From an uncultured Collinsella sp. (GTDB taxonomy: Bacteria > Actinomycetota > Coriobacteriia > Coriobacteriales > Coriobacteriaceae), in contig URGF01000125.1 of NCBI GenBank assembly GCA_900547285.1, positions 1 to 5,562 on the forward strand: a DNA stretch of 5,562 nucleotides, given 5' to 3'. Positions 1 through 5,562 of this stretch are shown here, one piece after another. Numbering within the stretch: position 1 is the first letter of the stretch; each line of letters opens with the position of its first letter. Under the pieces are notes generated by a model. The model had not been told where the DNA came from, ran no database searches, and saw only the letters and a list, made by a program, of their open reading frames with translations. The position numbers were made by a program, and so were the translations under genes.

Positions 1-123
1 AGGTGCGGGAACGGCCTATTTGCTCAATGTGTTCGGCTGAGATCGGAAATCAACCCGCGTGTCACAGCGGAGCTGATTCAGTTGAGATTGCCTGAACATT
101 CCGCCCCTCTTTACGCCCTCGGG

Positions 124-129
124 TATACT
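124..129 (+). promoter_or_regulatory. Probable -10 element of the asnB promoter
   Basis: TATACT matches the sigma70-type -10 consensus at five of six bases and lies in a stretch less GC-rich than the genes. Transcription would start near 136, giving a leader of about 45 bases. No good -35 sits 16-18 bases upstream; the nearest candidate, TTCCGC at 99-104, is poor and 19 bases away. The promoter may therefore be weak or activator-dependent. The rest of 1-180 shows no terminator, riboswitch or convincing gene. Confidence 0.45.
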
Positions 130-166
130 CAAAAGCTACTGATTCGATTTGATGCCCAGCAACAGC

Positions 167-174
167 AGAGGGGA
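167..174 (+). promoter_or_regulatory. Ribosome binding site of asnB
   Basis: AGAGGGGA ends seven bases before the ATG at 181, a good Shine-Dalgarno match at ideal spacing. It fixes this start, which also places the essential catalytic cysteine at residue 2. Confidence 0.85.
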
Positions 175-180
175 TAGTAT

Positions 181-2061
181 ATGTGCGGTTTTGTCGGTTT
201 TGTCGGTGGGACGGATAACCAATCCGAGGTGCTCACCAAGATGATGGACCGCATCGTCCATCGCGGTCCCGACATGGGCGGTCAGTTTATCGACGGCCGC
301 GTTGCCCTCGGCTTCCGCCGCCTGTCGATCCTCGACCTGACCGAGGCTGGCGCCCAACCCATGGCCAACGAGGACGGTAGCGTCGTCATTGTCTTCAACG
401 GCGAGATCTACAACTTCCAAGAACTCCGTTCTGAGCTCGAGGCCAAGGGCTACAAGTTCCACTGCGGCGCCGACACCGAGAGCCTCCTGCACGGCTACGA
501 GGAGTGGGGCGAGGCCGTTCTCGATCGCCTGCGCGGTATGTACGCCTTCGTCATCTGGGACAAAAAGAAGAACAAGCTTTTTGGCGCCCGCGACATCTTT
601 GGCATCAAGCCGCTCTACTACTATCCCATGGCCGATGCGGGCGACGGCGCTCCGGGCGTGCTCTTTGGTTCCGAGATCAAGAGCTTCCTGGACTACCCGC
701 ACTTCCACAAGGCGGTCAACAAAAAGGCTCTGCGTCCGTACATGACGCTGCAGTATTCGGCAACCGAGGAGACCTTCTTCGAGGGTGTCTACAAGCTGCC
801 GCCGGCGCACTACTTTACCGTCGATATCCCGACCGGCAAGATGAACATCGAGCGCTACTGGGATTGCGATTACTCTGCCGTCGAGAAGCCGTTCGAAGAG
901 TATGTCGATGAGCTGGACGAGGTCGTGCACGAGAGCGTCGAGGCCCATCGCATCGCCGACGTCAAGGTCGCGTCGTTCCTCTCCGGTGGCGTCGACTCTA
1001 GCTACATCGCCGCTTGCCTCATGCCCGACAAGACCTTCTCGGTGGGCTTTGACTACAAGAACTTTAACGAGACCAACTACGCCAAGGAGCTTTCCGATAA
1101 GCTCGGCGTCGAGAACGTTCGCAAGATGATTACCGCCGACGAGTTCTTCGGTGCGCTCGAGGACATCCAGTATCACATGGACGAACCGCAGTCCAACCTG
1201 TCTTCCGTGCCGCTGTGGTTCTTGGCCGAGATGGCCCGCAAGGACGTTACCGTCGTGCTTTCGGGCGAAGGCGCCGACGAACTCTTTGGCGGCTACGCCT
1301 ACTACGAGGATACGGTCCCGGTGCGCAAGTACAAAAAGATGGTGCCGCTGCCCATCCGTCGCGCGCTCGGTAACCTGGCGCTGCATATGCCGTACTTCAA
1401 GGGACATAACTTCCTGGTCAAGGGTGCCGAGATTCCCGAGAAGTCGTTCCTGGGACAGGCTTTGGTATGGCCGGAGCGCGAGGTCGACGGCGTGCTCAAG
1501 CCCGAGTACAACACCGGCGACGGCGCCTTCGAGCTCGCTGCACCCATCTACGCACGCGTGAAGGGTCAGCCCGAACTGGTCAAGAAGCAGTACCTGGACA
1601 TGAACATGTGGCTCCCGGGCGACATTCTGCTCAAGGCCGACAAGATGTGCATGGCGCACTCGCTGGAGCTGCGCGTGCCCTTCCTGGACCGCAAAGTCAT
1701 GGAGTTCGCCGAGCACATTCCCGACCGCTACCGCATCAACGAGAACGGCAACAAGCAGGTACTCCGCCACGCCGCCAACAAGTCGCTGCCCGATGAGTGG
1801 GCCACCCGTCCCAAGGTGGGCTTCCCGGTGCCGATTGTCTACTGGCTGCGCGAGCAAAAGTGGTACGACTATGTCAAGGAGTACTTCACCGCGCCGTGGG
1901 CAAGCGAGTTCTTCAATACCGACGAGCTCATGCACCTGCTCGATCTGCACTTTGCGGGCAAGGGCGATTTCCAGCGCAAGATCTATACGCCGCTCGTGTT
2001 CCTAGTGTGGTACAAGCGCTTCTTTATCGACGAGGACCAGCCCGCTGTTCAGGCTGCCTAG
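181..2061 (+). CDS. asnB: Glutamine-hydrolysing asparagine synthase (AsnB type)
   Basis: This 626-residue cytoplasmic enzyme is expected to convert aspartate, glutamine and ATP to asparagine, glutamate, AMP and pyrophosphate. The N-terminal class II glutaminase domain (about 2-190) has the nucleophile Cys2, HRGPD at 27-31, RRLSI at 47-51, NGEIYN at 73-78 and GADTE at 96-100. The C-terminal synthase domain (about 235-612) has the ATP-binding PP-loop SGGVDSS at 268-274, SGEGADELFGGY at 361-372, KADKM at 485-489 and LRVPFLD at 497-503. No key residue is missing. The length is close to that of B. subtilis AsnB (about 630) and longer than E. coli AsnB (554), and the sequence reads as the Bacillus type. 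Members of that longer group can amidate peptidoglycan precursors, so free aspartate is not certain to be the substrate. It appears monocistronic: its own -10 lies upstream and a strong terminator follows 25 bases after the TAG stop. Confidence 0.95.
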   Translation: MCGFVGFVGGTDNQSEVLTKMMDRIVHRGPDMGGQFIDGRVALGFRRLSILDLTEAGAQPMANEDGSVVIVFNGEIYNFQELRSELEAKGYKFHCGADTESLLHGYEEWGEAVLDRLRGMYAFVIWDKKKNKLFGARDIFGIKPLYYYPMADAGDGAPGVLFGSEIKSFLDYPHFHKAVNKKALRPYMTLQYSATEETFFEGVYKLPPAHYFTVDIPTGKMNIERYWDCDYSAVEKPFEEYVDELDEVVHESVEAHRIADVKVASFLSGGVDSSYIAACLMPDKTFSVGFDYKNFNETNYAKELSDKLGVENVRKMITADEFFGALEDIQYHMDEPQSNLSSVPLWFLAEMARKDVTVVLSGEGADELFGGYAYYEDTVPVRKYKKMVPLPIRRALGNLALHMPYFKGHNFLVKGAEIPEKSFLGQALVWPEREVDGVLKPEYNTGDGAFELAAPIYARVKGQPELVKKQYLDMNMWLPGDILLKADKMCMAHSLELRVPFLDRKVMEFAEHIPDRYRINENGNKQVLRHAANKSLPDEWATRPKVGFPVPIVYWLREQKWYDYVKEYFTAPWASEFFNTDELMHLLDLHFAGKGDFQRKIYTPLVFLVWYKRFFIDEDQPAVQAA

Positions 2062-2086
2062 CCTCGGCTTACGAACGCCTGCGCGT

Positions 2087-2111
2087 AACGGCTCCTCCGG
2101 GAGCCGTTTTT
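2087..2111 (+). terminator. Intrinsic terminator after asnB
   Basis: The core stem pairs CGGCTCC (2089-2095) with GGAGCCG (2100-2106) around the loop TCCG, followed by five T (2107-2111). Two more A-T pairs extend the stem to nine. This GC-rich hairpin plus T-tract is a classic Rho-independent terminator and separates asnB from murE. Confidence 0.92.
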
Positions 2112-2138
2112 GCGTGGGTGCGTTTCAGTTACTATAAA
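2110..2138 (+). promoter_or_regulatory. Sigma70-type promoter of murE
   Basis: TTGCGT (2110-2115) and TATAAA (2133-2138) are separated by 17 bases, the optimal spacing. The -10 matches consensus at five of six bases, and the -35 keeps the important TTG. The expected start is near 2145, giving a leader of about 28 bases. The first two bases of the -35 are the last two T of the asnB terminator tract, so the two signals overlap. I see no clear operator. Confidence 0.75.
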
Positions 2139-2161
2139 ACCGTCCCTGCCAAATGGCTGAG

Positions 2162-2169
2162 AAAGGTGA
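2162..2169 (+). promoter_or_regulatory. Ribosome binding site of murE
   Basis: AAAGGTGA lies just before the ATG at 2173, with AAGG ending six bases from it, which supports that start. An earlier out-of-frame ATG at 2153 has no such site and opens only a 15-codon frame. Confidence 0.75.
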
Positions 2170-2172
2170 AAG

Positions 2173-3735
2173 ATGCACCATTCGGATTCCGCGACCGTGA
2201 CCACGGTCGATACGCTTGCCAAGCTTCTCGATGTGTGCGGCGAGCTGCGCGCATCAGAGCAGGTTGACGAGCGCGCCGTGACCGGCTGCTCGTTTGATTC
2301 GCGCGCGGTCTCGGCAGGTGACGTATTCTTTTGCAAAGGTGCTGCCTTTAAGCCCGCGTTTTTGAGCATGGCGCTCGATGCGGGCGCCGTCGCATTTGTG
2401 TGCGAGGAGTCGCTGGTCGAGTCTCTGGAGCCGCTGGCGCAGGAGAGCGGTGCTGCGATGCTGGTTGTTGATAGTGTTCGCACGGCCATGGCCCTGTTGC
2501 CGCCGGAGGTCTACGACCGTCCCGACCACGACGTCAAGATCGTGGGCATCACCGGCACCAAGGGAAAGACCACGGCCGCTTTTATGCTCCAGTCCATCAT
2601 CAAGGCGGCGGGCGAGTCCTGCGGCATGATCGGCTCGGTGAGTACCGACGATGGTATCGAGTGCTACGAGAGCACCAACACCACGCCCGAGGCCCCCGAG
2701 GTCTGGCGCCATATCGCCAACTGCCGCACGTCCGGTCGCCAGTCCATGGTCATGGAGGTCTCGAGCCAGGCGCTCAAGTACCAACGCGTCGAGAATCTGC
2801 CGTTTGACGTGGCGTGCTTCCTCAACATCGGCCGCGACCACATCTCGCCGATCGAACACCCCACGTTTGAGGATTATTTTGAGAGCAAACTCAGGATCTT
2901 TGACCAGGCAAAGACCGCCGTGGTGAATCTGGGCACCGATGAGGTTGACCGTGTGCTAGAGGCAGCGTCGACGGCCGAGCGCTTGGTGACCGTTGGCGTC
3001 GAGCATCCCGAGGCAAGCCTGTGGGCGAGCGATGTCCGCATGCTCGGCTTTAACATCGAGTTCAACTTGCACGGCATGAGCGCCGACGAGCCCGAGGCGG
3101 GGGAGAAGGTCCTGCTGGGTATCGCGGGCGACTTTAACGTGGAAAACGCGCTGGTCGCTATCGCCGCTGCGCGCGAGATCGGCATCGGTATCGAGGCTAT
3201 CAAGAAGGGCCTCTCCAAACTGCGTGTGCCGGGCCGCATGGAGGTCGTGGAGTCGAAGGACGGCCGCGTGATCTGCGTCGTTGACTATGCGCACAACCAG
3301 CTTTCGTTCCGTTCGCTTTTCTCGTCGGTCAAGCGCGCGTTTCCCGCTAGCCCCGTCATTGCGCTGTTTGGCGCCGCCGGCGGCAAGGCGCAGGAGCGCC
3401 GCGAGCAATTGCCACGCGAGGCCGCACCGTATTCCGACCTGATGATCTTTACGAACGAGGATCCAGCTCACGAGGACCCGATGAAGGTCTGTCGCGAGCT
3501 TGCCGAGCATGTTCCCGACGATACGCCGAACAAGATCATCCTCGACCGCGAAGCCGCTGTGCATGCGGCGTTCAAGGCGGCGCGCGAGGAGTACGTCAAC
3601 CCCAATGCTCCCACCATTGTCTTGCTGCTGGCAAAGGGTGACGAGGAGCTCATGCACGTGGGCGACGAGTTCGTGCCCATCGAGAGCGACCTTTCGCTGG
3701 CCAATCGCCTGATCGATGTTACCCAGTTTGACTAA
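2173..3735 (+). CDS. murE: MurE-family UDP-MurNAc-tripeptide ligase, probably not diaminopimelate-specific
   Basis: This 520-residue cytoplasmic Mur ligase should add the third amino acid to UDP-MurNAc-L-Ala-D-Glu using ATP. The UDP-binding N-terminal domain (about 1-115) contains SFDSRAVSAGDVFF at 40-53. The central ATPase domain has the P-loop GTKGKTT at 128-134, TNTTP at 168-172, EVSSQAL at 195-201, RDH at 221-223, and Lys239 in ESKLRIF at the place of the carbamylated lysine. GDFNVENAL at 319-327 and VPGRMEVV at 352-359 precede the C-terminal domain with DYAHN at 371-375 and GGKAQERR at 403-410. The usual DNPR motif of diaminopimelate enzymes reads EDPA at 429-432, and KGHE-type residues read KGDE at 488-491. 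Loss of that arginine suggests L-Lys, L-Orn or another residue. SSQ replacing SSH and the IGRDHISPIEHP stretch place it in a divergent Gram-positive branch, so a second MurE elsewhere in the genome is possible. The ligase call is firm; the substrate is inferred. Confidence 0.92.
   Translation: MHHSDSATVTTVDTLAKLLDVCGELRASEQVDERAVTGCSFDSRAVSAGDVFFCKGAAFKPAFLSMALDAGAVAFVCEESLVESLEPLAQESGAAMLVVDSVRTAMALLPPEVYDRPDHDVKIVGITGTKGKTTAAFMLQSIIKAAGESCGMIGSVSTDDGIECYESTNTTPEAPEVWRHIANCRTSGRQSMVMEVSSQALKYQRVENLPFDVACFLNIGRDHISPIEHPTFEDYFESKLRIFDQAKTAVVNLGTDEVDRVLEAASTAERLVTVGVEHPEASLWASDVRMLGFNIEFNLHGMSADEPEAGEKVLLGIAGDFNVENALVAIAAAREIGIGIEAIKKGLSKLRVPGRMEVVESKDGRVICVVDYAHNQLSFRSLFSSVKRAFPASPVIALFGAAGGKAQERREQLPREAAPYSDLMIFTNEDPAHEDPMKVCRELAEHVPDDTPNKIILDREAAVHAAFKAAREEYVNPNAPTIVLLLAKGDEELMHVGDEFVPIESDLSLANRLIDVTQFD
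2192..2209. repeat. 8-bp inverted repeat at the start of murE
   Basis: CGACCGTG and CACGGTCG are perfect inverted arms around the two bases AC, covering murE codons 7 to 13. In mRNA it could fold with a four-base loop just downstream of the start codon; in DNA it resembles a short operator. It could also be a by-product of the Ala-Thr-Val-Thr-Thr-Val-Asp codons. Confidence 0.5.
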
Positions 3736-3744
3736 TGAACCATG

Positions 3745-3777
3745 ATGGCGGCGGCGCCCTGAGTGCGCTGTCGCCAT
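3745..3777 (+). terminator. Hairpin after murE, possible terminator without T-tract
   Basis: Bases 3745-3757 (ATGGCGGCGGCGC) pair with 3765-3777 (GCGCTGTCGCCAT) in an unbroken 13-bp stem that includes two G-U pairs, with the seven-base loop CCTGAGT. It begins nine bases after the murE stop. AAGCGTGTT follows rather than a run of T, so it is not a standard intrinsic terminator. It may be a U-less terminator, a partial terminator or an mRNA 3'-end stabiliser. The rest of the gap to 3842 shows no good promoter. Confidence 0.5.
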
Positions 3778-3833
3778 AAGCGTGTTCCCTCAATCAAAAC
3801 ATGCCGTCCAAGTCCAAACCCTTCTACGTAAAC

Positions 3834-3837
3834 GGAG
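3834..3837 (+). promoter_or_regulatory. Ribosome binding site selecting the HAD start
   Basis: GGAG lies five bases before the ATG at 3843. The in-frame ATG at 3801 would add 14 residues (beginning MPSKSKPF) but has no purine-rich site upstream, so 3843 is preferred. Confidence 0.75.
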
Positions 3838-3842
3838 TAACC

Positions 3843-4754
3843 ATGTCCCACAATACCCTGCCGACCGTTGCCGAGCTTTCGGGCGAGATGCGCGAGCGCT
3901 TGGCCACGGTCAAGTACGTCTTTACCGACCTGGATGCCACGATGCTCGCACCTGGCTCGTGCGTGCTGCGCGACAACGACGGCAACCCCTCGACCAAACT
4001 CGTCGAGGCCGTCGTGGCGCTTGCTCGCGCTGGTATTCAGGTGGTTCCCACCTCGGGCCGCAACCGTACCATGATCCACGAGGACGCGCGCGTGCTCGGC
4101 CTCAACTCCTACATCGGCGAGATGGGCGGCCTGGTCATGTACGATCTCAAAGCCAACGATTGGGAGTATCTGACCGGCGACATGCCCTACGACCCCTCTT
4201 GCGGCCTCACGCCGCACCAGGTGATCGAGCAGACCGGCGTGTGCGAGAAGATCCTCGCCCGCTGGCCGCACAAGATCGAGTATCACAACGACATGTCGAC
4301 CGGCTACAAATACCGCGAGGTCACCGTCGGCATGCGCGGCGATGTACCCGACGATGAGGTTCAGGCCATCCTGGACGAGGCCGGCTGCGGTCTGATCTGG
4401 GCTTGCAACGGCCATCTGACTCACCTGTCCAAGCCGACGACGCTCGAGCTCGATCGCGTCGAGGACGGTCGCGCATTCAACATCAACCCCGCGGGTCTCA
4501 ACAAGGGCGTTGCCATCGCGCGCTTCTGCGAGCACCTGGGGATCGAGCGCGAGGAGACGCTCGCGCTCGGCGATTCCGAGTCCGACTTCTACATGGCCGA
4601 TCACGTGGGCACGTTCTGCCTGGTCGAGAATGGCCTGACGAGCGCCGGCGCGCCCGAGTTCCTGGCTGCCTGCGAGAACGCTTTCGTTACGCGCGGCAAA
4701 ATTGTCGACGGTTGGGCGGCGACGGCAGAGCTGCTGGTCGCGGCGCGTTCGTAG
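3843..4754 (+). CDS. HAD-superfamily phosphatase, type IIB-like, substrate unknown
   Basis: This 303-residue soluble protein carries all four HAD motifs. Motif I is FTDLDATML, with nucleophile Asp29 and acid/base Asp31. Motif II is PTSGRNRT around Thr70/Ser71. Motif III is Lys221 in GLNKGVAIARF. Motif IV is GDSESD at 243-248. About 145 residues between motifs II and III form a C2-type cap, as in Cof-like and mannosyl-3-phosphoglycerate phosphatase-like enzymes, so it should dephosphorylate a small phosphorylated metabolite. Motif I has Ala32 where DxDGT proteins have Gly; both aspartates remain, so activity is expected. There is no signal peptide or membrane segment. It has eight cysteines, most of them in the second half. 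It lies 107 bases after murE, beyond a hairpin, and 51 bases before murI with no terminator between, so it is probably co-transcribed with murI. Nothing seen ties its substrate to cell-wall synthesis. Confidence 0.85.
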   Translation: MSHNTLPTVAELSGEMRERLATVKYVFTDLDATMLAPGSCVLRDNDGNPSTKLVEAVVALARAGIQVVPTSGRNRTMIHEDARVLGLNSYIGEMGGLVMYDLKANDWEYLTGDMPYDPSCGLTPHQVIEQTGVCEKILARWPHKIEYHNDMSTGYKYREVTVGMRGDVPDDEVQAILDEAGCGLIWACNGHLTHLSKPTTLELDRVEDGRAFNINPAGLNKGVAIARFCEHLGIEREETLALGDSESDFYMADHVGTFCLVENGLTSAGAPEFLAACENAFVTRGKIVDGWAATAELLVAARS

Positions 4755-4796
4755 CGCGGCGTCGCTGCACTTGGACATGTCTTTTCGAGAGAGACT

Positions 4797-4804
4797 GGTG
4801 AGGT
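4797..4804 (+). promoter_or_regulatory. Tightly spaced ribosome binding site of murI
   Basis: GGTGAGGT ends one base before the ATG at 4806, closer than usual for a GAGG core. No other in-frame ATG fits, and the GTG at 4849 would begin only two residues before the catalytic DSGLGG motif, so 4806 is kept. The spacing may make initiation inefficient or dependent on upstream translation. Confidence 0.55.
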
Positions 4805-4805
4805 A

Positions 4806-5562
4806 ATGTCCGATATCGAGAATCCGGCAGGCGACACGCGCCCGATTGGCGTGTTCGATTCTGGTTTGGGCGGTCTGACGGTTGCGCGCGCGATTGCGAC
4901 GGCGCTGCCGCACGAGTCCGTCTACTACTTTGGCGACACCAAGCGCTGCCCCTACGGCACGCGCACCGAGGATGAAGTGCGCTCGTTTGCGCTGCAGGCG
5001 GGTCGTTGGCTTTCGAAGCACGACGTCAAGATTATGGTCATCGCCTGCAACACGGCGACCGCTGCGGCCTTGCGTTTGGCCCAGCAGGTGCTCGACGTTC
5101 CCGTGATCGGCGTGATCGCGCCGGGTGCCCGTGCAGCAATCAACAGCACGCGTACGCGTCGCGTGGGCGTGCTCGCTACCAACCTCACTATTCGCTCGGG
5201 CGCCTACACGCGCGCCATTCAGGATCTAGATGCCGGCGTCGATGTATACGGCTGTCCTGCCTCGAGCTTTGTCGAGGTTGTCGAACACGAGCTCGCCTCG
5301 GGTGCACATCTGCAGGAACAGTGGCTTGAGAACGAGGACATCTTCGATACGCCTGCCGTGCGTGCGCTGGTGGGTGCCACGGTTGAGCCGCTGCGCGACC
5401 ACGGTATCGATACCGTGGTGCTCGGCTGTACGCATTTCCCGCTGTTGGTGGGACCTATCCGGCATGCGCTGGGGCCTGGGGTGCGCGTCGTGAGTTCCGC
5501 CGAGGAGACCACACGCGAGCTGACCGATATTCTCACGCGCCGCGAGCAGCTGGCGGGCGACG
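4806..5562 (+). CDS. murI: Glutamate racemase MurI, cut at its 3' end by the window
   Basis: The enzyme interconverts L- and D-glutamate without cofactor by two cysteines, supplying D-Glu for residue 2 of the peptidoglycan stem in the cytoplasm. The 252 visible codons show DSGLGG at 18-23, YFGDTKRCPYG at 41-51, the first catalytic cysteine Cys81 in ACNTATA, CP at 150-151 followed by FVEVVE, and the second catalytic cysteine Cys208 in GCTHFPLL, with His210. All expected catalytic residues are present. The loop after strand VGVLAT reads ATNLTI, where relatives usually have a glycine (for example GTQGTI). Family members usually have about 260-285 residues, so roughly 10-30 are missing past the edge. 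The 13 residues before PIGVFDSG are slightly long but normal. There is no terminator between it and the HAD gene, so they are probably co-transcribed. It encloses a perfect 22-bp palindrome. Confidence 0.96.
   Translation, partial: MSDIENPAGDTRPIGVFDSGLGGLTVARAIATALPHESVYYFGDTKRCPYGTRTEDEVRSFALQAGRWLSKHDVKIMVIACNTATAAALRLAQQVLDVPVIGVIAPGARAAINSTRTRRVGVLATNLTIRSGAYTRAIQDLDAGVDVYGCPASSFVEVVEHELASGAHLQEQWLENEDIFDTPAVRALVGATVEPLRDHGIDTVVLGCTHFPLLVGPIRHALGPGVRVVSSAEETTRELTDILTRREQLAGD
5398..5419. repeat. Perfect 22-bp palindrome inside murI
   Basis: ACCACGGTATC is followed directly by its exact reverse complement GATACCGTGGT, with no spacer. It covers murI residues 198-205 (DHGIDTVV), just before the second catalytic cysteine. 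Symmetry stops at 5397/5420. It may be a protein-binding site, or a coincidence of codon choice in a conserved segment. Confidence 0.7.

Noticed and set aside
1..20. Loose resemblance of AGGTGCGGGAACGGC to a T-box antiterminator motif
   Set aside because: It does not match the conserved AGGGTGGNACCGCG, no terminator hairpin lies between it and asnB, and no specifier stem is visible.
1..177. Frame open from the window edge to a TAG just before asnB, possibly the tail of an upstream gene
   Set aside because: Fifty-eight open codons in one of six frames can occur by chance. It uses AGA, AGG and CTA codons unlike the neighbouring genes, runs through the -10 and ribosome binding site of asnB, and shows no motif. 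A partial gene cannot be fully excluded.
136..1950. 604-codon open frame on the minus strand opposite asnB
   Set aside because: It is codon-aligned with asnB, so its stops could arise only from sense TTA, CTA and TCA codons, which GC-biased genes avoid. It lacks recognisable motifs, and asnB is unmistakable.
2153..2200. Fifteen-codon frame (begins MAEKGERC) overlapping the murE start
   Set aside because: It has no ribosome binding site, and its body is formed by the murE Shine-Dalgarno and first codons.
1797..2267. Plus-strand open frame bridging the end of asnB and the start of murE
   Set aside because: It is an out-of-frame shadow of two real genes and runs through the terminator hairpin and the promoter.
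4738..4768. GCGCG-rich stretch around the HAD stop as a terminator
   Set aside because: The repeats are partly direct, the stem has mismatches, and the later TTTT belongs to a separate segment, so no convincing hairpin with T-tract forms.
4771..4799. TTGGAC at 4771 as a -35 box for a murI promoter
   Set aside because: The bases 17 positions downstream (ACTGGT) do not resemble a -10 element.
3732..5021. 429-codon open frame on the minus strand opposite the HAD gene and murI
   Set aside because: The HAD gene and murI share a frame, and this one is codon-aligned with both, so the same codon-bias explanation applies. No motif is seen.

Overview
The window is 5.6 kb of GC-rich, densely coding bacterial DNA with every gene on the + strand. 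Third codon positions are mostly G or C, Shine-Dalgarno sites are clear, and the gaps between genes are short. The gene families and base composition suggest an anaerobic actinobacterium of the Coriobacteriia, perhaps Collinsella. That assignment is inferred from gene style and protein character, because there is no rRNA or other phylogenetic marker here.

Layout: 1-180 is a somewhat AT-richer leader with a -10-like TATACT and a strong ribosome binding site. 181-2061 is a complete glutamine-dependent asparagine synthase of the B. subtilis AsnB type, closed by a textbook intrinsic terminator (2087-2111). A sigma70-type promoter starts inside the terminator T-tract and drives 2173-3735, a complete MurE-family ligase. 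A 107-bp gap with a 13-bp hairpin follows. 3843-4754 is a complete HAD phosphatase of unknown substrate. 4806 to the window edge is glutamate racemase MurI, missing its last residues.

Three of the four genes bear on peptidoglycan amino acids. MurI makes D-glutamate, residue 2 of the stem peptide. MurE adds residue 3. AsnB-type amidotransferases make asparagine, but in several Gram-positives they amidate cell-wall precursors instead. The MurE lacks the DNPR motif of diaminopimelate-adding enzymes and has EDPA there, which points to L-lysine, L-ornithine or another residue without a second carboxylate. The HAD protein has all catalytic residues but no visible link to the pathway.

I see no mobile element, CRISPR array, phage gene, tRNA or rRNA, and no clearly new system; this reads as a chromosomal housekeeping region. 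The points most worth a second look are the MurE specificity motif, the possible cell-wall role of the AsnB protein, a perfect 22-bp palindrome inside murI, and the compact terminator/promoter overlap ahead of murE.
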